Assembly: GCF_004854025.1 (NCBI RefSeq)
Contig: NZ_STGM01000002.1
Span: 124,001-188,000, forward strand
Length of the DNA: 64,000 nucleotides
Reading direction: 5' to 3'
Source of the DNA: Microbacterium hydrothermale
GTDB lineage: Bacteria > Actinomycetota > Actinomycetes > Actinomycetales > Microbacteriaceae
Position 1 is the first letter of the stretch, and each line of letters opens with the position of its first letter. The notes beneath the pieces are model-generated. The model searched no databases. It was not told the origin of the DNA and saw only the letters and a list, made by a program, of their open reading frames with translations. Of this stretch, positions 32,279-40,857 are shown in pieces. Position numbers and translations under genes: made by a program.

Positions 32279-32947
32279 ATGAGCGCGCATCCCTCCCTCG
32301 ACCCGTCCGTCGTGCGGTGGTCGGTCCCCGCGGCCGAACGCGGCGACCGACCGGTGCTCGTGCTGCTGCACGGGTACGGCTCCGACGAGCACGACCTGTT
32401 CGGTCTGGTGCCCCACCTGCCCGAGCGGTTCGTCGTGGCGAGCGTGCGCGCGCCCCTGGCACCGCCGTGGCCCATGCCGGGCGCCTCGTGGTACCCGATC
32501 GAGGGGCTCGACGGTCGCGATCCCGCGGCGGTGACGCACGCCGCGCGCGCGGTGCTCGCGTGGGTGCGCGACGCGGTCGGCGCGCACCCCGTGGGATTCC
32601 TCGGCTTCTCGCAGGGCGGGGCGGTCGCCGTGCAGGCCCTGCGCGTCGACCCCGACGCCGTCTCGTTCGTCGTCGTGCTCGCCGGCTACGCCGCCGGGGG
32701 CGAGCTGCCCGGCGACGAGGTGCTGGCCGAGCGCAGACCCCCGGTCTTCTGGGGCCGCGGGGCCGCCGACGACGTCATCCCGCCCGCCCTGGTCGATCAG
32801 ACGGCCCAGTGGCTCCCCGTCCACAGCGAGCTCAGCGGACGGGTGTACCCCGGCCTCACGCACTCGATCTCGCAGGACGAGCTCGACGACGTCCGCGCCT
32901 TCCTCGACGCGCGTCTCGCCGAGGCGACCGCTCCGAACGCCGGCTGA
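32279..32947 (+). CDS. Alpha/beta-hydrolase of the phospholipase/carboxylesterase type
   Basis: 222 residues. LVLLHGYGSDEHDLFGL holds the oxyanion region; nucleophile Ser111 is in GFLGFSQGGAVA; the Asp lies in GRGAADDVIP and the His in PGLTHSIS, completing the triad. The family hydrolyses short-chain esters, lysophospholipids or acyl-proteins; substrate unknown. The ATG at 32279 is decided by the promoter boxes upstream, which match those of lhr over the whole ATGTCGGAG-N8 stretch and again over GTCGGCATG at the start. This is unexpected for an esterase. Confidence 0.85.
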   Translation: MSAHPSLDPSVVRWSVPAAERGDRPVLVLLHGYGSDEHDLFGLVPHLPERFVVASVRAPLAPPWPMPGASWYPIEGLDGRDPAAVTHAARAVLAWVRDAVGAHPVGFLGFSQGGAVAVQALRVDPDAVSFVVVLAGYAAGGELPGDEVLAERRPPVFWGRGAADDVIPPALVDQTAQWLPVHSELSGRVYPGLTHSISQDELDDVRAFLDARLAEATAPNAG

Positions 32948-33029
32948 GCGGCAGGCCCTGCACGCGAGGACGGCGACGACGCCCTCCCCGACGGCACCGG
33001 GGGGGGTACCGCGACGACCGATGTGCGAC

Positions 33030-33197
33030 TACCGTGGAGATCCCTGTCCCCGAGAACGAGGTCTCCTCCGGTGAAGAACGTCGACGCTTCCGCGCCCCTG
33101 TCCGCGCGCTGACCCGTCGACCCGCCGTTTCTCGGCCGCCCTCCGCTGACGCGGACGGGTCCGGTGTCCGCGCATCCCGCGTTCCCGGAGTTCCGTC
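33030..33197 (+). promoter_or_regulatory. Candidate ribosome-mediated attenuator leader of the ABC-F gene
   Basis: A -10-like TACCGT (33030-33035) begins a leader of about 155 bases. GTCCGCG occurs at 33100-33106 and again at 33166-33172, and its complement CGCGGAC at 33150-33156 can pair with either one, giving two mutually exclusive hairpins. The first GTCCGCG sits in the last codons of a 13-codon ORF (33071-33112), so ribosome position could choose the fold. The gene's own GGAG (33187-33190) and ATG follow the second hairpin. Confidence 0.4.
33071..33112 (+). CDS. Putative 13-residue leader peptide
   Basis: GTG-initiated ORF encoding VKNVDASAPLSAR, ending at TGA 33110-33112. A weak AGG lies 9 bases upstream. 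Its last codons overlap the 5' arm of the alternative hairpins described for 33030-33197. Leader peptides of this size precede many antibiotic-resistance ABC-F genes; the call rests on position only. Confidence 0.3.
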   Translation: MKNVDASAPLSAR

Positions 33198-34790
33198 ATG
33201 TCAGCTGTTTCCCCCTCCCTCGTCTTTGACCGCGTCCGCCTCGTCTGGCCCGACGGAACCGTCGCCCTCGACGAGGTCTCCGGCGCCCTCGGCCGGGGCC
33301 GCACCGGTCTCGTCGGCCGAAACGGCGCCGGCAAGTCCACGCTCCTGCGCTTAGCCTCGGGGCACCTCGCCCCCACCTCCGGCACGGTCTCGGCATCCGG
33401 TGACGTCGTCATGCTCCCGCAGCGTCTCGCGGCGGATCCGCACCGACCCGTCTCGGCACTCCTCGGCGTCGAGACAGCACTGACCGCCCTGCGCGCCATC
33501 GAGTCGGGCGACGTGGCGCCGCACCATTTCGACGCGGTCGGCGACGACTGGGACGTCGAGGCGCGCGCCCACGCCCTGCTCGCCGAGGCGGGCCTGGCAT
33601 CCGATGCCCTGGACCGCACCGTCGGGGAGCTCTCGGGAGGGGAGACGATGCTGACCGCGCTCGTCGGGCTCCGCGCCCGCGCAGCCGACATCACGCTCCT
33701 CGACGAACCGACCAACGACCTCGACCGCGACGCCCGGGCGCGCGTGAGCGAGCTCGTTCAGAGCTGGCCCGGCACCCTGGTCGTCGTGAGCCACGACGTC
33801 GGCCTGCTCGAGCTGATGGATGCCACCGCCGAGCTCTACGGCCAGAGCCTCAGCGTCGTCGGCGGCCCGTACAGCGTGTGGCGCGCGCACCGCGACGCGG
33901 AGCAGGAGGCCGCCGTGCGCGCCGAACGCGACGCGGTCCAATCGCTGCGGCGCGAGCGGCGACAGCGCATCGAGTCGTACGACAAGCTCGCCACGCGATC
34001 CCGCGTCGCGCAGAAGGCGAAGGTCGAGAAGAGGGTCCCGAAGATCATCGCGGGGGGTCGCGCCAACGCGGCGCAGGTGAGCGCGGGGCGGCTGAGCATC
34101 GAGATGAAAGGGAAAGAGGATGCCGCGCGCGCGGCGCTCGACGAGGCGTCGGCCCGCGTGCGCGACGACGACGTGGTGCGCATCGACCTGCCCGACCCGG
34201 GGAACGCGGCCGGACGGCGGATCCTGACGCTCGGCGACGAGGAGCGCGAGTGGATCGTCACGGGTCGCGAGCGCGTCGCACTGGTGGGTCGCAACGGCAT
34301 CGGCAAGACGACGCTTCTCGAGAGCCTCGTCCGCGCCGTGGACCCCGCGGAGCCGATCCATGCCCGAGCGAGCGTCGAGCACGTCGGCTACCTGCCGCAG
34401 CGTCTCGACGGCCTCGACGACACGGCATCCGTCCTCGACACCGTGTGCGCGGCGGCGCCGGGCGTTCCCGTGGCGCTCGTGCGCGATCGGCTCGCGCGAT
34501 TCCTCGTGCGCGGAGACGCCGTCGGCCGCCCCGTGGGGAGCCTGTCCGGGGGCGAGCGCTTCCGCGTCGCGCTCGCGCGGCTGCTCCTCGCGGATCCCCC
34601 GCCGCAGCTCCTGGTGCTCGATGAGCCGACGAACAACCTCGACCTCGACACGGTCGACCAGTTGGTCGTGGCGCTGCAGGCGTACCGAGGTGCGGTCCTC
34701 GTGGTGAGTCATGACGATGTCTTCCTCGACCGGCTCGACCTCGACCTGCGGCTGCGGCTGGACGACGGGCGGCTGACCGAGGCACCGTGA
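33198..34790 (+). CDS. ABC-F family ATPase (ribosome-associated type)
   Basis: 530 residues, two ATPase domains and no membrane segment, as in ABC-F translation factors. Domain 1: Walker A GRNGAGKST (40-48), LSGGE, LLDEPTNDLD. Domain 2: GRNGIGKTT, LSGGERFRVALARLLL, LVLDEPTNNLD and a VVSHDD switch. The interdomain linker (about 240-290) is helical and basic (SLRRERRQRIESYDKLA, KAKVEKRVPKI), the part that enters the ribosome exit site. Members rescue stalled ribosomes or protect them from antibiotics; which applies here is not known. ATG 33198 has GGAG seven bases upstream. Confidence 0.88.
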   Translation: MSAVSPSLVFDRVRLVWPDGTVALDEVSGALGRGRTGLVGRNGAGKSTLLRLASGHLAPTSGTVSASGDVVMLPQRLAADPHRPVSALLGVETALTALRAIESGDVAPHHFDAVGDDWDVEARAHALLAEAGLASDALDRTVGELSGGETMLTALVGLRARAADITLLDEPTNDLDRDARARVSELVQSWPGTLVVVSHDVGLLELMDATAELYGQSLSVVGGPYSVWRAHRDAEQEAAVRAERDAVQSLRRERRQRIESYDKLATRSRVAQKAKVEKRVPKIIAGGRANAAQVSAGRLSIEMKGKEDAARAALDEASARVRDDDVVRIDLPDPGNAAGRRILTLGDEEREWIVTGRERVALVGRNGIGKTTLLESLVRAVDPAEPIHARASVEHVGYLPQRLDGLDDTASVLDTVCAAAPGVPVALVRDRLARFLVRGDAVGRPVGSLSGGERFRVALARLLLADPPPQLLVLDEPTNNLDLDTVDQLVVALQAYRGAVLVVSHDDVFLDRLDLDLRLRLDDGRLTEAP

Positions 34791-34805
34791 GCCCGGCGAC
34801 CGGGC
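34791..34805 (+). terminator. Small hairpin directly after the ABC-F stop
   Basis: GCCCGG (34791-34796), CGA loop, CCGGGC (34800-34805), starting at the base after TGA. Short for a terminator. Further inverted and direct repeats (GTGCG..TTCGCGC twice, 34843-34871) follow in the same gap. Confidence 0.4.
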
Positions 34806-34968
34806 GGCGAGACCGCACGCGCGGAGCGAGGCCGTGCGTCTTCGCGCACGATCGCGTGCGATTTCGCGCGGGAGAGGCGCTTCCGCGCCGACGCGCGTGC
34901 TGCGCCCCTGCGATCTCGCGGCTCGACGGGCGTCCGTTCCGCGGCGGGCGAACGTCAACCCCGACCCG

Positions 34969-34991
34969 ATGTCGGAGGTCCGGGGGAGGAT
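34969..34991 (+). promoter_or_regulatory. PafBC/RecA-NDp-like promoter of lhr-nei
   Basis: ATGTCGGAG (34969-34977), eight bases, GAGGAT (34986-34991), six bases, ATG. The box and spacing match the mycobacterial TTGTCRGTG-N8-TAnnnT DNA-damage promoter, with a weak first base in the -10. Mycobacterial lhr is a known member of that regulon. Confidence 0.5.
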
Positions 34992-34997
34992 GTCGGC

Positions 34998-37900
34998 ATG
35001 GCCGACGTGCTCGAGAAATTCGGTCCTGCGACGCAGGACTGGTTCCGCGGTGCGTTCTCCGCGCCCACCAACGCGCAGAAGGGCGCGTGGGAATCCGTCT
35101 CGTCGGGCCGCAACGCCCTCGTGGTCGCGCCCACCGGCTCGGGCAAGACGCTGTCGGCCTTCCTCTTCGCGATCGACCGCATCTTCCGCGAGAAGGCGCC
35201 CGAGACCCCGGATGCCGCGCCCCCGCGCCGCGGTAAGAAGTCCGCCGCGAAGGTCCCGACGACGAACACCCGCGTCCTGTACATCTCGCCGCTGAAGGCC
35301 CTGGGCGTCGACGTCGAGCGCAACCTGCACTCGCCCCTCGTCGGCATCGGCCAGTCGGCGCGCCGGTTGGGCATCGACGTGCCGAACGTGACGGTGGGGG
35401 TCCGCTCGGGCGACACCAGCTCGAGCGACCGACGCAAGCTCGTCAGCGACCCGCCCGACATCCTCATCACGACGCCCGAGTCGCTCTACCTGATGCTCAC
35501 GAGTCAGGCGGCCGAGACCCTTCGCGGGGTGCACACGGTCATCATCGACGAGGTGCACGCGGTCGCCGCGACCAAGCGCGGAGCGCACCTCGCGGTGAGC
35601 CTCGAACGCCTCGACGCCCTGCTCGATGCCCCCGCGCAGCGCATCGGCCTCTCGGCCACCGTGCGCCCCATCGACGAGGTGGCGCGGTTCCTCGGCGGAG
35701 CGCAGCCCGTCGACATCGTGGCGCCGAAGGCGACGAAGGCCTTCGACCTCTCGGTCGTCGTCCCCGTCGACGACATGCTCAACCCGCCTCCTCCTCCGGG
35801 CTCGCCGGCCCCCGACGAGGCGACCGACGGCGAGTGGTTCTCCGACCGCCCCGAGAGCACCGAGATGGCCGGCTCGGTGTGGCCCCACGTCGAAGAGGCG
35901 ATCGTCGATCGCATCCTGCAGCGACGCTCGACGATCGTCTTCGCCAACTCCCGCCGCCTCGCCGAGCGACTGACCGGCCGGCTCAACGAGATCTACGCGG
36001 AACGGCAGGGCATCGACGTCCCCGAGCCGACGGTCCCCGCTGTGACGATGGCGCAGGCGGGATCGTCCGCCGGGGTCGCCGCGATCCTCGCCAAGGCCCA
36101 CCACGGCTCGGTGTCGAAGGAGCAGAGGGCGCAGGTCGAAGACGAGCTGAAGTCGGGGGCGCTGCGCTGCGTGGTGGCGACGAGCAGCCTCGAGCTCGGC
36201 ATCGACATGGGCTCGGTCGACCTCGTCATCCAGGTCGAGTCGCCGCCCAGCGCGGCATCCGGGCTCCAGCGCGTCGGACGCGCGGGGCACCAGGTCGGCG
36301 AGGTGAGCCGGGCAGCGCTCTTCCCCAAGCACCGCAGCGACGTGCTGCACACCGCCGTGGTCACCGAGCGCATGCTCGGCGGACGCATCGAGGCCATCTC
36401 GGTGCCGCAGAACCCGCTCGACATCCTCGCCCAGCAGACGGTGGCGGCCTCGGCGCTCGGGGCGATCGACGTCGAGGAGTGGTTCGACACGGTCAAGCGC
36501 AGCGCGCCGTTCCGCTCGCTGCCGCGTTCGGCGTACGAGGCGACGCTCGATCTGCTCGCCGGACGCTATCCCTCCGACGAGTTCGCCGAGCTGCGACCGC
36601 GCCTGGTGTGGGACCGCGACGCCGGCACGCTCACCGGCCGCCCGGGGGCGCAGCGTGTCGCGGTGACCAGCGGCGGAACCATCCCCGACCGCGGGTTGTT
36701 CGGCGTCTTCGTCGCGGGCGAGTCGCAGAACGCCCGCGTCGGCGAACTCGATGAAGAGATGGTCTACGAGTCCCGCGTCAACGACGTGTTCACGCTCGGC
36801 ACCACGAGCTGGCGGATCGTCGAGATCACCCACGACCGCGTGAACGTCGTGCCCGCTTTCGGGCAACCCGGCAAGCTGCCGTTCTGGCACGGCGACGGCA
36901 TCGGACGCCCCGCCGAACTCGGCGAGGCCCTCGGCAAGTTCTCGCGCGACATCGCCGGGGCCGACCGCGCGAAGGCCGAAGAACGCCTGCGCGAGTCCGG
37001 ACTCGACGACAACGCGATCACCAACCTCCTCGCCTACCTCGCCGAGCAGCGCGAGGCCACCGGCAGCCTCCCCACCGACAAGACGCTCACCGTCGAGCGC
37101 AGCCGCGACGAGGTCGGCGACTGGCGCATCATCCTGCATTCCCCATACGGCATGCAGGTGCACTCCCCCTGGGCGCTGGCCGTCAACGCCCGCATCCGCG
37201 AGCGCCTCGGGGTCGAGGGCGCCGCCGTCGCGAGCGACGACGGCATCATCGCGCGGGTTCCGGATGCCGCGGCCGAGCCGCCCGGAGCCGAGCTCTTCGT
37301 GTTCGAGCCCGACGAGCTGGAGCAGATCGTCACCGACGAGGTGGGCGGCTCGGCGCTGTTCGCCTCGCGCTTCCGCGAGTGCGCGGCGCGCGCGCTGCTG
37401 CTCCCGCGCCTGAACCCGAACCGCCGGTCGCCGCTGTGGCAGCAGCGGCAGCGGTCCGCGCAGCTCCTCGAGGTGGCGCGGCGGCACCCGAGCTTCCCCA
37501 TCATCCTCGAGACCCTGCGCGAGGTGCTGCAAGACGTCTACGACCTCCCGGCCCTGCTGCGTCTCACGCGTCAGATCGGCGAACGTCGCATCCGCCTCGT
37601 CGAGATCACCACCTCGCAACCCTCGCCGTACGCGCGCGACCTGCTGTTCGGTTACGTGGGCGCGTTCATGTACGAGGGCGACTCGCCGCTGGCCGAGCGC
37701 CGCGCCGCCGCCCTCTCGGTCGACCCCGCCCTGCTGAGTGAGCTCCTCGGCAAGGTCGAGATGCGCGAGCTGCTCGACCCCGACGTGATCGCCCAGTTCG
37801 AGCGCGAAGCGCAACGCCTCGCGCCCGACCGCCGCGCGCGAGGAGTGGAGGGCGTCGCCGACCTGCTGCGCATCCTCGGCCCCCTCGACGCGGCCGAGGT

Positions 37901-39719
37901 GGCGGCACGCCTCGACACGGGGGAGAGCACCGAAGAGAGCATCGACGGAGACGCCGACGCCGTCGCCCAGGCCGAGCGACACCTCGCGACGTTGGTCGAC
38001 GAGCGACGGGCGATCCGCGTCACCATCGCGGGCGTCCCGCGCGTGGCCGGCATCGAAGACGCCGGGCGTCTGCGCGACGCTCTCGGGGCGGCACTGCCCG
38101 TCGGCATCCCGAACGCGTTCCTCGAGCCCCTCGCCGACCCGCTCGGCGATCTCGTCGCGCGCTACGCCCGCACCCACGCGCCCTTCACCACCGACGCGGT
38201 CGCCGAGCGGCTCGGAGTCGGGGTCGCCGTCGCCCGTCTCACCCTGCAGCGGCTCGAATCGCAGGGGCGGCTCGCGAGCGGTTTCTTCCTGCCCGCCCCT
38301 TCGACAGGCTCAGGGACCGGTGCCTCAGAACGCGGCGACGAGACCGAGTGGTGCGACGTCGAGGTGCTGCGGCGTCTGCGCATGCGCTCTCTGGCGGCCA
38401 TCCGCGGGAGCGTCGAACCCGTGCCCCCCGCCGCGTACGCGCGGTTCCTGCCGGTCTGGCAGCACCTCGGTCGCCCCCTCGAGGGGATCGACGGCGTGCT
38501 CGCCGTCGTCGAGCAGCTGGCCGGGGTGCCCATCCCCGCGAGCGCGTGGGAATCGCTCGTGCTGCCCTCGCGCGTCGCCGATTACACCCCCGCCCTGCTC
38601 GACGAGCTGACCGCGACCGGAGAGGTGGTCTGGTCGGGTCACGGCACCCTGCCCGGCCGCGACGGATGGATCGCCCTCCACCCGGCCGAGGCCGCTCCGT
38701 TCACCCTGCAAGACCCCGAGGACGCCGACGACCCGGCCCCCGACTCGCTCGAGGCCCGCATCCTCTCGGCCCTCGCCGGCGGAGGTGCCTACTTCGCGGC
38801 GCAGCTGAAGCAGCTCGCGGGCGCCGAGAACGAGCAATCCGTGAACGACGCGCTCTGGGCCCTCACGTGGGCCGGACGCGTGACCAACGACACCTTCGCC
38901 CCGGTGCGCACCCTGCTCAGCGGCGGCGGGCAGTCGCACCGTGTCGCGCGCCGCGCACCGCGCGCGCGGATGTATCGCGGTGCCGCCATGCCCCGGGCGA
39001 CGTCCGCCCCGCGACCGCCGTCGCTCGGCGGCCGGTGGTCGCTCCTGCCCGATCGCGAGCCCGACCCGGCGGCCCGGGCCACCGCCACCGCGAGCCTGCT
39101 GCTCGACCGCTACGGCGTCGTGACCCGCGGTGCCGTGCAGTCGGAGGGGGTGCCCGGCGGCTTCGCGCAGGTCTATCGCATCCTCGCCGGTTTCGAAGAG
39201 GCGGGTCACTGCCGACGGGGGTACGTCATCGAGAAGCTCGGCGCCGCGCAGTTCGCCGCCTCGGCGACCGTCGACCGTCTGCGCGAGTTCGCCGCCGTCG
39301 CCGACCCCCCGCCGCTGCGCACCGTCACCCTCGCGGCCACGGATCCGGCGAACCCCTACGGCGCCGCCCTCGGCTGGCCCGCGATCGAGGGTGTCACGCA
39401 CCGACCCGGGCGAAAGGCCGGCGGCCTCGTGGTGCTGGTCGACGGCGAGCTCACGCTCTACCTCGAGCGCGGAGGGCGCAGCGCGCTGGCCTTCACCAAC
39501 GACGAAGCCCGGCTGCAGGCCGCGACCCGGCACCTCGCCGAGACCGCGCGCCGGAGACGACTCGAGACGCTGACGGTCGAGCAGGTCAACGGCGAATTCG
39601 TCTACGGCACCGCCGTCGGCCGCGCACTGCGCGAAGCGGGGTTCGTCGAGTCGCCGAAGGGGCTCACGCTGCGCAAGCTCACGGCCGGAGACTCCCTGCG
39701 CGAGGCCGCTCGTGCCTGA
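34998..39719 (+). CDS. lhr: Large ATP-dependent helicase Lhr
   Basis: 1573 residues, full length for actinobacterial Lhr. Helicase core: Walker A APTGSGKT (44-51), DEVH box 184-187, SATV motif III, VVATSSLELGIDMG and QRVGRAGHQVGEVSR (motif VI); then the Lhr winged-helix and beta-barrel modules and the long Lhr C-terminal domain. Lhr is a 3'-5' single-strand-DNA-dependent translocase/helicase of DNA repair. At about residue 1100, in a linker, a 24-base dispersed repeat is read as STGSGTG. The gene overlaps nei by 8 bases and is preceded by a DNA-damage-type promoter. Probably leaderless. Confidence 0.95.
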   Translation: MADVLEKFGPATQDWFRGAFSAPTNAQKGAWESVSSGRNALVVAPTGSGKTLSAFLFAIDRIFREKAPETPDAAPPRRGKKSAAKVPTTNTRVLYISPLKALGVDVERNLHSPLVGIGQSARRLGIDVPNVTVGVRSGDTSSSDRRKLVSDPPDILITTPESLYLMLTSQAAETLRGVHTVIIDEVHAVAATKRGAHLAVSLERLDALLDAPAQRIGLSATVRPIDEVARFLGGAQPVDIVAPKATKAFDLSVVVPVDDMLNPPPPPGSPAPDEATDGEWFSDRPESTEMAGSVWPHVEEAIVDRILQRRSTIVFANSRRLAERLTGRLNEIYAERQGIDVPEPTVPAVTMAQAGSSAGVAAILAKAHHGSVSKEQRAQVEDELKSGALRCVVATSSLELGIDMGSVDLVIQVESPPSAASGLQRVGRAGHQVGEVSRAALFPKHRSDVLHTAVVTERMLGGRIEAISVPQNPLDILAQQTVAASALGAIDVEEWFDTVKRSAPFRSLPRSAYEATLDLLAGRYPSDEFAELRPRLVWDRDAGTLTGRPGAQRVAVTSGGTIPDRGLFGVFVAGESQNARVGELDEEMVYESRVNDVFTLGTTSWRIVEITHDRVNVVPAFGQPGKLPFWHGDGIGRPAELGEALGKFSRDIAGADRAKAEERLRESGLDDNAITNLLAYLAEQREATGSLPTDKTLTVERSRDEVGDWRIILHSPYGMQVHSPWALAVNARIRERLGVEGAAVASDDGIIARVPDAAAEPPGAELFVFEPDELEQIVTDEVGGSALFASRFRECAARALLLPRLNPNRRSPLWQQRQRSAQLLEVARRHPSFPIILETLREVLQDVYDLPALLRLTRQIGERRIRLVEITTSQPSPYARDLLFGYVGAFMYEGDSPLAERRAAALSVDPALLSELLGKVEMRELLDPDVIAQFEREAQRLAPDRRARGVEGVADLLRILGPLDAAEVAARLDTGESTEESIDGDADAVAQAERHLATLVDERRAIRVTIAGVPRVAGIEDAGRLRDALGAALPVGIPNAFLEPLADPLGDLVARYARTHAPFTTDAVAERLGVGVAVARLTLQRLESQGRLASGFFLPAPSTGSGTGASERGDETEWCDVEVLRRLRMRSLAAIRGSVEPVPPAAYARFLPVWQHLGRPLEGIDGVLAVVEQLAGVPIPASAWESLVLPSRVADYTPALLDELTATGEVVWSGHGTLPGRDGWIALHPAEAAPFTLQDPEDADDPAPDSLEARILSALAGGGAYFAAQLKQLAGAENEQSVNDALWALTWAGRVTNDTFAPVRTLLSGGGQSHRVARRAPRARMYRGAAMPRATSAPRPPSLGGRWSLLPDREPDPAARATATASLLLDRYGVVTRGAVQSEGVPGGFAQVYRILAGFEEAGHCRRGYVIEKLGAAQFAASATVDRLREFAAVADPPPLRTVTLAATDPANPYGAALGWPAIEGVTHRPGRKAGGLVVLVDGELTLYLERGGRSALAFTNDEARLQAATRHLAETARRRRLETLTVEQVNGEFVYGTAVGRALREAGFVESPKGLTLRKLTAGDSLREAARA
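38296..38319. repeat. 24-bp dispersed repeat, copy 2 (inside lhr)
   Basis: Identical over 24 bases to 12910-12933, in the same plus-strand orientation, but read in a different frame and on the sense strand of lhr. It lies in a Pro/Ser/Gly linker of Lhr, so it is an in-frame insertion that the protein tolerates. Confidence 0.8.
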
Positions 39720-40488
39720 GGGCGACACCGTCTACCGCGCCGCGGCGAAGCTGAATGCGGCCCTCGCCGGCAAGGTCGTCACCCGCTTCGACATCCGCGT
39801 GCCGGGGAGCGCCACCGCCGACCTGCGGGGCGAGACCGTGCACGAGGTCGCCGCCCGCGGCAAGCACCTCCTGCACCGCATCGGCGGGTACACCCTGCAC
39901 TCGCACCTCAAGATGGAGGGCCGCTGGGACCTCTACCGCCCCGGCGAGCGCTGGCGCCGAGCGGCGTTCAAAGCGCGCGCGATCGTCGGCGTCACCGGGG
40001 TGGACGCGGTGGGTTTCGATCTCGCCATGGTCGAGGTGATCCGCACCACCGACGAGCCCGACATCATCGGGCACCTCGGACCCGATCTGCTGGCCGACGA
40101 CTGGGACGAGGCGGAGGCGGTGCGCCGCGTCTCGCGCGACGAGCGCGCCGCCCACGTGGCCCTGCTCGACCAGCGCAACGTGGCGGGTTTCGGCAACGTC
40201 TACGCGAACGAGCTCCTCTTCGTGCGCGGGATCGCCCCCACCACGCCCGCGACGCAGATCGACGCCCAGGCCACGATCGCGCTCGGCGAGCGCATGATCC
40301 GCGCGAACCTCCCCCGCCCCGAGCGCACCTTCACGGGCGACAGTCGGCCCGGACGCCGATTCTGGGTCTACGGACGCGAGGGGGCGCCGTGCCGCCGGTG
40401 CGGCACCCCGATCCGCGCGACCACCCTGGGAGCGTCGAACACAAGTGAGCGCAACGTGTTCTGGTGCCCGACCTGCCAACCCGGCTGA
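39712..40488 (+). CDS. nei: Fpg/Nei-family DNA glycosylase (endonuclease VIII type)
   Basis: 258 residues. N-terminal PEGDTV places the catalytic Pro2-Glu3 as in Nei (Fpg has PELPEV); HLKMEGRW carries the conserved lysine region; NVAGFGNVYANELLF is the helix-two-turn-helix; the C-terminal zinc finger is CRRCG ... CPTC. It removes oxidised bases and cleaves the abasic site. GTG at 39712 overlaps the lhr stop by 8 bases, so it is translated with lhr; the same gene pair is found in mycobacteria (lhr-nei2). Confidence 0.93.
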   Translation: MPEGDTVYRAAAKLNAALAGKVVTRFDIRVPGSATADLRGETVHEVAARGKHLLHRIGGYTLHSHLKMEGRWDLYRPGERWRRAAFKARAIVGVTGVDAVGFDLAMVEVIRTTDEPDIIGHLGPDLLADDWDEAEAVRRVSRDERAAHVALLDQRNVAGFGNVYANELLFVRGIAPTTPATQIDAQATIALGERMIRANLPRPERTFTGDSRPGRRFWVYGREGAPCRRCGTPIRATTLGASNTSERNVFWCPTCQPG

Positions 40489-40857
40489 GCCTGCCGCCTG
40501 CCCATCGCGCCGAGGTCGCACCTCCGTCGCCCGCCCGCCAACCGCACCTCCCCCATCGCACCGACCGCGTCTCCCCCGGCCCTCGCGACGGTCGCGCGCG
40601 CGCCTGCCCTGGCATCCGGCATCCCGCGCGAAAGCGAGCGTCCGCCGCCCCGCTGTCAACCCGCCCGTGACTCCCGGTCGCGCGTGCGAGAACAAGGGGA
40701 CAACACAACGCCGGGAACGCCCGCACCGAGGGGAATCTCTCGACATCGAGAAAACCGATAGCGGTGAGGGCGACGAAGAACCATTCGAGGGAATGAAGGG
40801 CATTCCCCACCCGTTGTCAGACATGTCGGCACACCCGAAGGCCGATCGGAGGGGATC
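40489..40857. other. 369-base gene-free region with hairpins
   Basis: The left part (to about 40650) is cytosine-rich with two CCCATCGCRCCGA copies (from about 40503 and 40552). The right part is AT-richer and holds TCTCGACATCGAGA (40737-40750, palindrome), GATAGC as a weak -10 near 40757, a hairpin GGGAATG-AAGGG-CATTCCC (40789-40807), and TTGTCAGAC then ATGTCGGCA before the next start. No ORF has coding character. It is probably the promoter and leader of the hexapeptide-repeat gene. Confidence 0.5.

Noticed and set aside
33000-33060. WhiB7-type promoter before the ABC-F gene
   Set aside because: No AT-rich block next to a -35 box; only TACCGT is seen.
33351-38177. 1608-codon minus-strand frame opposite lhr
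   Set aside because: Same effect; its sequence is Arg/Asp/Val-rich shadow with no domain, and lhr on the plus strand has every helicase motif.
40813-40835. TTGTCAGAC and ATGTCGGCA as a fifth damage promoter
   Set aside because: No TAnnnT eight bases downstream of either box, and the next start is more than 20 bases further on.
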